This document shows positions 1 through 8,282 of a DNA stretch of 62,883 bases, one piece after another. The translations under genes were made by a program, and so were the position numbers. The notes under the pieces are model-generated. The model had not been told where the DNA came from and did no database searches. It saw nothing but the letters and a program-made list of their open reading frames with translations. Location of the stretch: positions 1 to 62,883 of the forward strand of contig JAFGIY010000058.1 in the NCBI GenBank assembly GCA_016929335.1, written 5' to 3'. The stretch's first letter is position 1. Each line of letters opens with the position of its first letter. The stretch comes from Acidobacteriota bacterium (lineage in GTDB: Bacteria > Acidobacteriota > UBA6911).

Positions 1-87
1 GGCCTGGTGGCCGGCCTGGACTTCAAATCCAGTTGTGGTTCACCGGAAGGTGGGCTGGGTGGGTTCGATTCCCATGCACCTCCGCCA
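1..87 (+). tRNA. selC: tRNA-Sec (UCA), 5'-truncated by the window edge
   Basis: The sequence reads as the 3' three quarters of a selenocysteine tRNA. The anticodon stem CTGGA/TCCAG (16-20 and 28-32) encloses loop CTTCAAA with anticodon TCA at 23-25. The D arm GGCC-TGGT-GGCC opens the window. A long variable arm of about nine pairs, several of them wobble, is capped by GGAA at 45-48. The T arm holds GGTTCGATTCC and the gene ends with an encoded CCA at 85-87. A UCA anticodon with a long extra arm is diagnostic of tRNA-Sec, which reads UGA with SelB. The 5' acceptor strand lies outside the window. Confidence 0.93.
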
Positions 88-93
88 AGTCAA

Positions 94-128
94 TTGACGA
101 TTGACGAATTACGATTGACGAATGATAA
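94..128. repeat. Heptamer tandem array (TTGACGA type), five units
   Basis: Five 7-bp units run TTGACGA, TTGACGA, ATTACGA, TTGACGA, ATGATAA, starting seven bases after the tRNA-Sec CCA end. The same word family returns at 52203-52258. It is a short tandemly repeated intergenic element with no sign of coding. Confidence 0.8.
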
Positions 129-430
129 GCCCCAGAGCCTTTTATTATTGACCCATCATTGACCATTCAATGGGTTGCATCGTTCGCTTCATTGGACTTC
201 TCTTCTCCGTTTTGCTCAGAACCGTTACCATGATGGCCAGATTGTGCCCAAATTGTGCCCAAACTTTTGCCTGGATGATGCTCCACTTTGGCTGAGGTAA
301 TCTGCGGAGGCGACAACTATCCCACAATTGCCGGGCGGAAAACATTTCATCCAACAAGGCTTTTCTGACGAAGAATCCAATATCTGCGAAGCAACGCAGA
401 CCGCAGGATCCGGCATCTGGAGAATTGGAT
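129..430. other. Intergenic stretch without a recognisable gene
   Basis: About 300 bases between the heptamer array and the next gene. Open frames here are short and overlap one another on the minus strand without ribosome binding sites. I see no further tRNA, hairpin terminator or convincing promoter. Confidence 0.5.
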
Positions 431-1402
431 ATGAATGACACTGCTCAGAAAGAAAACATGACAAAAGCGGCGGCCGCGGCCCTTCACTCGCTCAACGGAT
501 TTCTTTCTGCATTGCAGCGCGGTTCACCGGACGAGGCATTCGAATACTTCAGCACTGAACAACGGATGGATACGCCTGTCACGGAATTCGTTGAGGGCTA
601 TCGCGCAGGCCTGATCAGGCTGGTGAATTTTAATCTCGAAGGCGCAGAGGAAGCCGATCCCGATGCAGAGGGATTGGGAAAGATCCAACAATCCGTTCTC
701 ATCCCGAAGGGGACCCTTCATCTGGAAGTGACGGCAGAAGATTATGGCCTGCATGCTCCCGGCGCCCGGATCCGGAAGGAAGTACCGCTCAGTTGGATTT
801 TACTCATCCGGGAAAATGGAGTCTGGCGAATTCAGAGCAAAGGATGGGGTCCGCTTCATACGGTTCGATTCTTCGGCAGGCCCAAAACGATCATCGACAA
901 GACTCCGAACGCACCCCCTGTCCAGTTCATGCGCTATGAAGACGATCATCGCAAGTACCGGATTGCCCTGATCGAGAACTGGGAAGACTTCTCAGGGATT
1001 CCGTCGCTCAAGACTCCGGCGGCTCGGCTCGGCACAAAGGTCATTGGTTTCATCAAGAGAACGGGATCGGCGCCCATGCCGAATATTACGATCCAGACAT
1101 ACGATATTTCCAATCGTCCATCAGTGCAGACGGCAATGGATTATGTGGAATTGGCGCGCAACAGCGGGCAGGGGAAGGAGCTCTCCTCTCCTGCCGGATT
1201 CTCACACAACGGGCCGACCGGCGTGCGCTGGGAATATGAACTCGTGCATGGGCGGCGCGGTCGATCGGTCACCGATTACTACCTGCATGGGCGAACGTTG
1301 ATTATGGTGTCCGCTGTCGGCGATCCCGGTCAGTTCGAAAGCGATAGGAAAGAACTGATCTCTATTCTTGACTCATTCCGTTTCGAAGAGAAAAAGCTAT
1401 AA
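431..1402 (+). CDS. Uncharacterised two-domain protein
   Basis: A 323-residue protein that I cannot assign to a named family. The first 165 residues have the look of an NTF2/SnoaL-like fold: helices around LNGFLSALQRGSPDEAF, then strands ending in a WRIQSKGWGP-type segment. The last 150 residues are a second alpha/beta part (ENWEDFSGIP to the C-terminus) that resembles DcrB/PsbP-like surface domains. No signal peptide, membrane segment or catalytic motif is visible. ATG at 431 is preferred because GGAG lies nine bases upstream; an in-frame TTG at 425 would add two residues. It stands alone, convergent with the next gene. Function unknown. Confidence 0.7.
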   Translation: MNDTAQKENMTKAAAAALHSLNGFLSALQRGSPDEAFEYFSTEQRMDTPVTEFVEGYRAGLIRLVNFNLEGAEEADPDAEGLGKIQQSVLIPKGTLHLEVTAEDYGLHAPGARIRKEVPLSWILLIRENGVWRIQSKGWGPLHTVRFFGRPKTIIDKTPNAPPVQFMRYEDDHRKYRIALIENWEDFSGIPSLKTPAARLGTKVIGFIKRTGSAPMPNITIQTYDISNRPSVQTAMDYVELARNSGQGKELSSPAGFSHNGPTGVRWEYELVHGRRGRSVTDYYLHGRTLIMVSAVGDPGQFESDRKELISILDSFRFEEKKL

Positions 1403-1452
1403 GCGAAGAAAGCGCAGATCTGAATCGGTTTGCCGCGGCAATCAGATGCTGC

Positions 1453-2505
1453 TCAGTGCAGGCTGTTTTTCAGCAGATCGAGCTTTTGTGCGTACAGGAG
1501 CTTATTGTCGGGATCCACGGCATATTTCTTTGCGAGCTGCAGATTGGATTCCATCTTTTTCCTGTCGCCGAGCAACGCATGTATCCGGGCGACGGCAAAA
1601 TAGAAGGTGTGATCGTCGGGATTCAGCTTGATTGCACGTTTCAGGTGGGCAAGAGCCTCGGAATGGTTGCCCTGTTCCCAATATCCCAATCCCAGGCTGA
1701 AATGATAATAGGGATTCCTATCGCGGAACTTCTTCACTTTCTTCTGAAGACGGGCTGCTTCTTTGAATTTGCCGGTCTTTTCATAAACGGCTGCCAGGCT
1801 GGACATGGCGGCATAATTGTTCGAGTTTAGTTCCAGCGCTTTGCGATAATGCTGTTCAGCTTCAAGCAACCGGCCGGTCCTCGCCCGCACCCCACCGAGA
1901 TTCACATAAACTCCGTCCATAGTCGGATCAACCTGCAGGGCTGCGGCAAAATTCAGCTCCGCGAGCTCGTAATCGGCATGGCCGAGTTCATCCACCCCCA
2001 TATTATTGAAGAAGTGCGCAAAGCCTCTTTGATCCGCAACAATCCGGCCTCCGCTCTGGATGGGGACAATTTGCGGGAAAACGTCGATGGTATAGACCTC
2101 TCCATCGATAAACACGGCAACATTAAGATGCTGTCGCAGGATCACAAAGGAGCCGTGCTTTGTGAAAAGCGGAGGGATATCCACTTCGCGGAATCGCGCA
2201 TCCAGATCGAGGTGCCTTGCCATGGCAATCAGCATAAGGGTGAAGGAAAGGCAATTGCCGTTGCGGCTGTCGAATGTCTCAAGGGCGGTCCGGGAGGCCG
2301 GAGAGTATGTAAAACCGAGCTCATCGCGCCTGAAAACCACGTCGATCAACGCATCCAGCCGCTTCATGGGCGGCAGCGCGCGGCTGACTCTCTCATCAAG
2401 GAATTGCTCGATTTCCGGGCTCAGTTTCAGCGGATCCACGATCCGGTTGCTTTCCTCCGGAATAGGGAGTGCCAGCAGCATACCAATTAAAGCCATGGCA
2501 ATCAT
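1453..2505 (-). CDS. Transglutaminase-like/TPR-repeat protein, probably exported
   Basis: A 350-residue protein. It begins with a hydrophobic segment (MIAMALIGMLLALPIP) that could be a signal peptide. Residues 20-180 contain a transglutaminase-like core in which Cys of SRNGNCLSFTLML and His of LNVAVFIDGE are plausible catalytic-dyad members. At least four TPR repeats follow (residues 180-345; for example YVNLGGVRARTGRLLEAEQH). Such proteins usually scaffold cell-envelope assemblies; whether this one is enzymatic is unclear. The start at 2505 is chosen over the longer frame because AAGGAG sits six bases before the ATG and the 36 residues upstream are atypical. It ends 50 bases from the convergent upstream gene. 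Confidence 0.8.
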   Translation of the reverse strand: MIAMALIGMLLALPIPEESNRIVDPLKLSPEIEQFLDERVSRALPPMKRLDALIDVVFRRDELGFTYSPASRTALETFDSRNGNCLSFTLMLIAMARHLDLDARFREVDIPPLFTKHGSFVILRQHLNVAVFIDGEVYTIDVFPQIVPIQSGGRIVADQRGFAHFFNNMGVDELGHADYELAELNFAAALQVDPTMDGVYVNLGGVRARTGRLLEAEQHYRKALELNSNNYAAMSSLAAVYEKTGKFKEAARLQKKVKKFRDRNPYYHFSLGLGYWEQGNHSEALAHLKRAIKLNPDDHTFYFAVARIHALLGDRKKMESNLQLAKKYAVDPDNKLLYAQKLDLLKNSLH

Positions 2506-2756
2506 GAAAGGCTCCTTTTCAGCCGGGGGGGCGACTCGATACATGATTGGGAACTGCTTCTGTCGAATCGGCTCCCAATAACTAAATGATACCGGCAAAA
2601 AGGCCCGGAGCAAAATTTTTACGCTATTGCAGGCCCGGATTATTCTCTCGCAAGCTGCCGGAATCCGAATCTATAGGCCGATGATTCGCTTTTGGAGTAA
2701 ACCTGCAATTCTGCCCTATTGTCCCATCTCATGCGGCGGGGGTGCGGGCTTCGGAA

Positions 2757-2777
2757 GCTGTCTCAAAACTCTACAAC
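2757..2777 (+). repeat. Dispersed CTGTCTCAAAACTC word, copy 1
   Basis: A 21-base word starting GCTGTCTCAAAACTC. It recurs at 42494-42514 with one mismatch and, in the reverse orientation and shorter, at 10406-10421. All three copies are intergenic. Confidence 0.6.
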
Positions 2778-2831
2778 AGGCATAAAACCGTAGCGGCGAT
2801 GACGCAATCCAAAAATTCAAGCCACCACGCG

Positions 2832-2914
2832 CGATTAATCCTATGTGCGAGAAATACTTATGCCTGATTTTCTGTTTTCAAGGACGTGTCGCGACTGAAG
2901 CCGCGACCCACATG
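2832..2914. repeat. REPIN-like element, one-armed copy
   Basis: A 49-base spacer segment (2832-2880) is followed by the 27-base palindromic arm GTCGCGACTGAAGCCGCGAC-CCACATG (2888-2914). The arm matches the right arm of the element at 10271-10383 with one mismatch. The spacer matches that element's spacer only when reverse-complemented. Sequence to the right (GCATGCCT, TTGAATCG) is also shared. The other arm is absent here. Confidence 0.7.
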
Positions 2915-2977
2915 ATTCACCGCATGCCTCCTTGAATCGGCACCCCGCTTCAATTTGCTCAACGAGTTTTGAAACCG

Positions 2978-3574
2978 TCACTTCAGCTCTTTTTGGAGGA
3001 TGCTGACCACTTCGGATCCTCGGAAGGCTGTTTTCCCGACGGTCATCCCCACAAGATAGTAGCCGGCTTCGCCTGCTTCCCGGAGCTCTTTCTGCATTGT
3101 TGAGGTTTTTGATGTGGCAAGCAACTTGTACTGCATCCTCCTGGAGTGTTTGCCCATATCGCGTTCCATGATCACGCACACCTCCTGACCTCCAAACGTA
3201 GTTTTAAATACGGTCTGACCTTTGTATTCGAATCCCTCGTCGGCCAGTTCCTGCATTTCTCTCTGCATCGTGCCGGTTTTGGAGGTCGCCAACAGCTTGT
3301 AAACGCGCCTTTGCTCGGCGCTCCTCGCGTCATCCTTCACCATAATCACTACGGCTTCATCTCCCCCGAATGCCGTCTCTCCTCCCATGGCAGCCGAAAA
3401 AATAAATCCGACCTCGGCGGCTTCGTTCATTTCTTTTTCCATGGTGGATGTTTTGTTTGTCGCCAGAACACGATAGGTGTACGGGATTTCTTGAGAGAAC
3501 ACTTGCGGCAAAAAGAGCTGTACCATCAGCATGCAAACGCTCAGAAGCACCATCCACCCGGCTCGATGCATCAT
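2978..3574 (-). CDS. Secreted protein of three tandem repeats (unknown function)
   Basis: A 198-residue protein with an N-terminal hydrophobic signal (GWMVLLSVCMLMVQLFL) and a likely cleavage after VFSQ. The mature part is three consecutive copies of a unit of about 50 residues. Each begins Y(R/K)(V/L)LAT(N/S)KT-x-TM and continues with an acidic helix, G(F/Y), then TAFGG or a near variant, then a V-I-M-like strand. Unit length and spacing suggest a DUF4177-like fold repeated three times; this is inference. No cysteine pair or catalytic motif is conserved between units. GGAGG lies seven bases before the chosen ATG at 3574, whereas the longer frame lacks a ribosome site. It is divergent from the CheD-HDOD gene. 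Confidence 0.75.
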   Translation of the reverse strand: MMHRAGWMVLLSVCMLMVQLFLPQVFSQEIPYTYRVLATNKTSTMEKEMNEAAEVGFIFSAAMGGETAFGGDEAVVIMVKDDARSAEQRRVYKLLATSKTGTMQREMQELADEGFEYKGQTVFKTTFGGQEVCVIMERDMGKHSRRMQYKLLATSKTSTMQKELREAGEAGYYLVGMTVGKTAFRGSEVVSILQKELK

Positions 3575-3714
3575 TTGACGCCTCCATTGATATTGAGCAA
3601 ACACTGGAAAACCTGACAACGCCGCGCTCTTCCCATTGGGAAGGAGGGCGGAAAATCCGAAATGTTAGACACTAAAATGCAGCGCAAGGTTCATGTCAAG
3701 GAGCATCCTGCGGA

Positions 3715-5133
3715 ATGCCGGACGGCGCAGGAAATCTAAATGAATTGCCCGGTGAAAATTGTGCCGATATGAGCATTGAATTGAATATGAACCCGATCAT
3801 CATCCCTTCAGGAAGTTTTAGAGTTAACAAGTCAAATCACGAAGCACTGATCGCTCATCTTGGCACATGCGTTGGCGTTTCCATCGTCGACCGGCAAGCG
3901 GGAGTCGGCGGTCTGTATCACATTCTTCTTCCGGAAACCCTGTCCGGCATTGACGATCCATCGGATGACACCTATGCCCGCTCAGGAATGCCGAAATTTC
4001 TCAGTACTCTCATTGAATCGGGCTGCCGTCCGCATCATATGGAAGCCACTCTGGCCGGCGGGGCTTTGATCGGGAATATATCCAACCTCGATCTCAGCCT
4101 GGATGTCGGAGGCAGGATTTTAGAAATCGTTCATGGATTGCTGACAGAAGCCTCCATTCGGATAATCAATTCTGAATGCGGCGGGTGCTACGGCAGGAAA
4201 CTGGTCCTCAATTGCCGGACGCTGGATTGCAGCATCGAGCCAAGTTTTCCGGCTGCTCAAGGAAAGGTCGCACCCATCCGGCATCCGAATGCCAGGGAAC
4301 TTGAAAGGACAATTGCGCAAATAAAGCCTATCCCGCAGGTCGTACTCACGATTATGCGCATGATCCATTCCAAGGATTACAATTCGAAGGATATCGCCAA
4401 GGAAGTGCAAAAGGACCAGGTACTGTCCGCGAGAGTAATTAACATCTGCAATTCCACTTTTGTTAGTCCCCGGCAAGAGATCCGATCCGTCAACCAGGCC
4501 CTGGTAATGCTCGGAGAACGTTTTATCGCCCAGATCATACTCTCACTCTATTTAAGCAACTTTCTAAACGGATACAATCAGGGGTATTCCATGGCTATGG
4601 GCGGTCTCTATCACCATTCCATATCCGCGGCTGTAGTTGGTGAACGAATTGCCAGATTAACCAATAAAACCGATCCGGATATAGCCTATCTTGCCGGACT
4701 GACGCATGACATCGGCAAGGTTGTCCTGGATCAATATGTGGCTCCGGCCCTGCCGCATTTCTACAGGATGATATACCAGGACGGCATGGATCTGCTGACG
4801 GCGGAAAAATCCATTCTCGGAATAACACACACGGAGGTCGGCGGCCGCCTCGCTGAGCTGTGGGCACTTCCTCCCTATCTCCTGGATACGATCGCCTATC
4901 ATAGCCGGCCGGAAAATGCGCGCTGTGATAAGATACTCACATACACCATCTACCTGGCCAACCTGCTGAATGTCCGCTTTTGTGTCGGTTCGGCGCTGGA
5001 AAGCATCGGCGTCGAAGATCTGAGTGCCTGCCTGAGTCACCTGGGCATTAATATGACACGCCTGAATCGACTGATCTCCCAATTCTCCGGAGAACAGGGC
5101 ATACAGGCAGAGGATTCTGCCCTGCAGTTTTAA
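3715..5133 (+). CDS. CheD-like deamidase fused to an HDOD domain
   Basis: A 472-residue two-domain protein. Residues 25-185 resemble CheD, the chemoreceptor glutamine deamidase: LGTCVGVSI places the nucleophile at Cys52 and GGLYHILLP places the partner His at 69, the family's 17-residue spacing. The Thr expected six residues before the Cys is Ile46. Residues 200-430 form an HDOD domain (IPQVVLTIMRMI, ARVINICNS, LAGLTHDIGKVVLD), a fold linked to regulatory and second-messenger signalling. The joint suggests a regulator that borrows the CheD fold, since no chemotaxis gene is near. AAGGAG lies twelve bases before ATG 3715; Met19 is an alternative start. Confidence 0.85.
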   Translation: MPDGAGNLNELPGENCADMSIELNMNPIIIPSGSFRVNKSNHEALIAHLGTCVGVSIVDRQAGVGGLYHILLPETLSGIDDPSDDTYARSGMPKFLSTLIESGCRPHHMEATLAGGALIGNISNLDLSLDVGGRILEIVHGLLTEASIRIINSECGGCYGRKLVLNCRTLDCSIEPSFPAAQGKVAPIRHPNARELERTIAQIKPIPQVVLTIMRMIHSKDYNSKDIAKEVQKDQVLSARVINICNSTFVSPRQEIRSVNQALVMLGERFIAQIILSLYLSNFLNGYNQGYSMAMGGLYHHSISAAVVGERIARLTNKTDPDIAYLAGLTHDIGKVVLDQYVAPALPHFYRMIYQDGMDLLTAEKSILGITHTEVGGRLAELWALPPYLLDTIAYHSRPENARCDKILTYTIYLANLLNVRFCVGSALESIGVEDLSACLSHLGINMTRLNRLISQFSGEQGIQAEDSALQF

Positions 5134-5751
5134 AACACACCATTTGCTCATTCCCGAATATGCGCGGCGCGTCCCTTGAAAGCCCGGCGCCGGCTAAGTC
5201 GCTCCGACATGCCATTGACATGGGAAAGCTTTTTCGGGGTCGGGGTCGGGGTCGGTATCGGGGTCGAATTGGAAATGGTATTAAATGCGACCAAAATGGA
5301 TATGGTCCCTGGCTGAAAGCCGACCCCGATACCGACTCCGACCCCGACCCCGAGATATTCCATATTTATCCCGCTGCGCGGGGAAATTTTAGCCACGCCA
5401 CCCAGGCGAGGTCGATTACGGATTCAATTGCATAGATTATCGTTGTTTTACTTGATCCGGCCCGAGCCGGATAACCTGATAAATCACGTTATTCTATGCG
5501 GTTAGCATTATTCATGATAAAATCAAAATTAATTAGCAGTAATCGGTCTCGGTACTTACCTTCATGAGACTTGATATGTATTTCGGCATCCGGGCTTCCT
5601 CGAGAATATCTGAAACAGATCAAATAGGGGACATGCTACTTGCAGGCATTGCCGGCATAGCAGGATCTGACAATAAACCGGTGTGAAGTGGTAATTACCG
5701 GCCGGCAGAGGGTCGGGACAATGTCGCTCCAGGCGGGGAGGTAAAAAGCCA
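5134..5751. other. Intergenic region with a long hexamer inverted repeat
   Basis: About 620 bases between two plus-strand signalling genes. The large inverted repeat at 5234-5353 is described separately. The AT-rich remainder (5440-5700) probably carries the promoter of the histidine kinase, but I could not pick a convincing -35/-10 pair. No coding frame has a ribosome site. Confidence 0.5.
5234..5353. repeat. 33-nt inverted repeat made of GGGGTC hexamers
   Basis: The left arm (5234-5266) is TCGGGG repeated with a single TATCGG interruption. The right arm (5321-5353) is its reverse complement with one mismatch in 33. The arms flank a 54-base AT-richer loop. The period is six bases. A partial copy of the right arm lies at 21466-21492. 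As RNA it would fold into a very stable hairpin downstream of the CheD-HDOD gene. Confidence 0.85.
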
Positions 5752-8088
5752 ATGAAAAAACAACAAACCTTGCAGAATCGAATTCTGGAACTGGAGAAAA
5801 AATGCAGCGAGCTTGAAAAAAACCTGCGCCATAGCGAAGACCGGTTCAGCACGCTCTTCCATGCCGCATCCAATCCGATGACGATCATCTCCTTTAAAGA
5901 AGACCGGATGGTTGACGCGAACGAGGCCTGCGCCCGCCTGAGCGGCTATAAGCGGGAGGAATTGATCGGAACTCTCTCCTCCGAACGCACCATGTGGGCC
6001 GACGCGAAGCAACGAGACATACTGATTCAGAAGATACGTGAAGAGGGAAGCGTTCATAATATTGAAGCACCGCTGATAACAAGGGCAGGCGAATTGAAGA
6101 AGGTCCTTTTTTCGGCAGATCCGGTCAATATGAATGGAGAACCGTGCCTGCTGGGTATTCTGGTGGATATCACTGCGCGTGAGAAGGCAGCAGAAACCCT
6201 GAGGAAATCCGAAGAAAAATACCGGATGCTGGTTGAAAATTCATTGCAGGGACTGGCCGTAGTTCAGAATGATCAGCTGAAGTTCTGCAATAAGGCCTAT
6301 GCCGAGATGACCGGATATTCCGTTGAGGAACTCCTGTCTTTTGCGGATTCCAGAAGATTAATACATCCGGAGGATCGCGAGTTCGTGCTGAACCGCTCTC
6401 GTAAGCGATTATCCGGGGAACCTGTTCCCACCCATTACGAGCACCGCATCATCAGGAAAAATGGCGAAATCCGCTGGCACGAAATACGCCCGGCCGTCGT
6501 CGAATTTGAAGGAGAGCCCGCCACACAGGTGGCCTGCATTGATATCACGGAGCGCAAAAATGCCGAGGAGGCTATCAAAGAATCCCATGAATATTTGAAC
6601 CGCATCCTTAATGCCACAAGCGATGGCATTTTTGTCAAAGACAACGAATACAAGCTTGTGCTCGTCAATGATTCTTTTTGCGCTTTTAGAGACAAGCGGC
6701 GAGAAGATCTGCTTGGGAAAACAGGTATGGAAGAGCTTCCTGAAGAAATGGCAAAAATCATAATGCAGCAGGAAGAGGAGGTATTAAAAACAGGCAGAGA
6801 ACAACTCGGCGAAGAAATCTTCCCCAACGCACAAGGGAATCGTCCCAGTATCCTGATGGTAAAAAGATCTCTTTTGACGGATAGAAAGGGCAATAGACAG
6901 ATTGTAACTGTAGGGCGGGATATTACTCAGTATAAGCAACTTGAAGCTCAATTCCTCCAGGCCCAGAAGATGGAAGCCATCGGGGCTCTGGCGGGTGGAG
7001 TAGCCCACGATTTCAACAATCTGCTCAACGTGATCAATGGATACAGCGAACTCGTACTGGAAACCCTCGAGCCGGACAATCCAATTCGCGAAGATATCGG
7101 ACATATCAGGACGGCCGCTCAAAACGCAGCGTCGCTGACAACCCAACTCCTGGCCTTCAGCAGAAAGCAGATACTGCAGCCGGAGATCCTGGATTTGAAT
7201 GAAACTATAACGCAAATGAGCACAATGCTGCGCCGGGTGATCGGTGAAGATATTGAAATTGCCGCAGTCACTCAACCGGACCTGGGACTGGTGAATGCCG
7301 ATCCGGGACAGATCCAGCAGATCATCATGAATCTGGCAATCAACGCGCGGGATGCAATGCCCCGCGGGGGAAAACTGACCATAGAAACCGCTAATTTCGA
7401 TTGCGATGAGGATTATGTCAAGGATCATCCAGCGGTCAAAGCCGGTCCTTACGTGATGCTGGCGATTACTGATAACGGAATCGGGATGGATGAGGAAACG
7501 AAAACTCATTTGTTTGAGCCTTTTTTCACAACGAAGGCGAAGGGCAAGGGAACAGGATTGGGATTATCCACCATTTACGGAATTGTCAAACAAAGCAATG
7601 GTTTTATCTGGGTCTACAGCGAGCTCGGTAAGGGGACTACCTTCAAGGTATATTTCCCGCGCGCGCAGGATACTGTCGTCAAAACCACGGCCAAAGCCAA
7701 GGCAGAACCCGAATCCGGAGGATCTGAAACCGTGCTCGTCGTCGAAGATGAGGCATCGGTGCGAGAGCTTGCATGCCGGATTCTCAAAGAGCGGGGCTAT
7801 ACAATCCTTGAGGCATCCAATCCAAAAGATGCCGAAGCACTCGCGGAAACATATGAAGGCAAGATACACCTCGTGCTCACGGATGTGGTTATGCCCGGCA
7901 TGAGCGGCAAAGAGCTTGTCTGCAGGTTGAAATCCATAAGACCGGACATAAAGGCGCTCTTCACCTCCGGTTATACAGATAATTCCATCACTCACCAGGG
8001 CATTCTGGATCCCGGCGTCGCCTTTCTTCAAAAACCCTTCACCGTAAAGGACATGATAAGTAAGGTCCGGGAAGTGATTGATTCGTAG
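5752..8088 (+). CDS. Hybrid sensor histidine kinase with three PAS domains and a receiver
   Basis: A 778-residue cytoplasmic hybrid kinase with no transmembrane segment. It has a short coiled coil (1-30) and PAS domains at about 30-145, 155-275 and 280-395, the last two closed by DITER and DITQY-type PAC endings. The HisKA box is GGVAHDFNNLLN with phospho-acceptor His419. The ATPase motifs are NLAINARDAMPRGG (N), DNGIGMDEE (G1) and GKGTGLGLSTIYG (G2). A C-terminal receiver (VLVVEDEASVREL) has phospho-acceptor Asp711 in LVLTDVVMPGMSG and Lys in FLQKPF. GGGGAGG precedes the ATG by about ten bases. The signal is unknown; no partner regulator is adjacent, though a sigma-54 regulator lies 5 kb downstream. 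Confidence 0.95.
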   Translation: MKKQQTLQNRILELEKKCSELEKNLRHSEDRFSTLFHAASNPMTIISFKEDRMVDANEACARLSGYKREELIGTLSSERTMWADAKQRDILIQKIREEGSVHNIEAPLITRAGELKKVLFSADPVNMNGEPCLLGILVDITAREKAAETLRKSEEKYRMLVENSLQGLAVVQNDQLKFCNKAYAEMTGYSVEELLSFADSRRLIHPEDREFVLNRSRKRLSGEPVPTHYEHRIIRKNGEIRWHEIRPAVVEFEGEPATQVACIDITERKNAEEAIKESHEYLNRILNATSDGIFVKDNEYKLVLVNDSFCAFRDKRREDLLGKTGMEELPEEMAKIIMQQEEEVLKTGREQLGEEIFPNAQGNRPSILMVKRSLLTDRKGNRQIVTVGRDITQYKQLEAQFLQAQKMEAIGALAGGVAHDFNNLLNVINGYSELVLETLEPDNPIREDIGHIRTAAQNAASLTTQLLAFSRKQILQPEILDLNETITQMSTMLRRVIGEDIEIAAVTQPDLGLVNADPGQIQQIIMNLAINARDAMPRGGKLTIETANFDCDEDYVKDHPAVKAGPYVMLAITDNGIGMDEETKTHLFEPFFTTKAKGKGTGLGLSTIYGIVKQSNGFIWVYSELGKGTTFKVYFPRAQDTVVKTTAKAKAEPESGGSETVLVVEDEASVRELACRILKERGYTILEASNPKDAEALAETYEGKIHLVLTDVVMPGMSGKELVCRLKSIRPDIKALFTSGYTDNSITHQGILDPGVAFLQKPFTVKDMISKVREVIDS

Positions 8089-8282
8089 AGACGAAGTCGG
8101 AAAACAGCATCAACAGGTTCGCCCATTCGAGCGATTCGTGGCTTCCAAGGGCTAATACGCGCCTCCGGCCATTGGAACCTCTTCTCCAGAAGCGAGTCAC
8201 AGGATCCCGGGTGATTCATAGCTTAATCTCTGCTATATTTTCCCAGCAATGAATTGAACCCCCTCCGCAGGGAAAACAGCCT

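Larger units (their letters stand above)
2506..2977. other. Repeat-rich intergenic region
   Basis: About 470 bases with no credible gene. It contains a copy of the CTGTCTCAAAACTC word (2757-2777) and a one-armed copy of the REPIN-like element (2832-2914), each listed separately. The rest shows nothing I can interpret. Confidence 0.6.

Noticed and set aside
94..128. Possible CRISPR array or origin iterons in the heptamer repeats
   Set aside because: There are no spacers: units are contiguous, seven bases long and degenerate. No cas, dnaA or rep gene is nearby.
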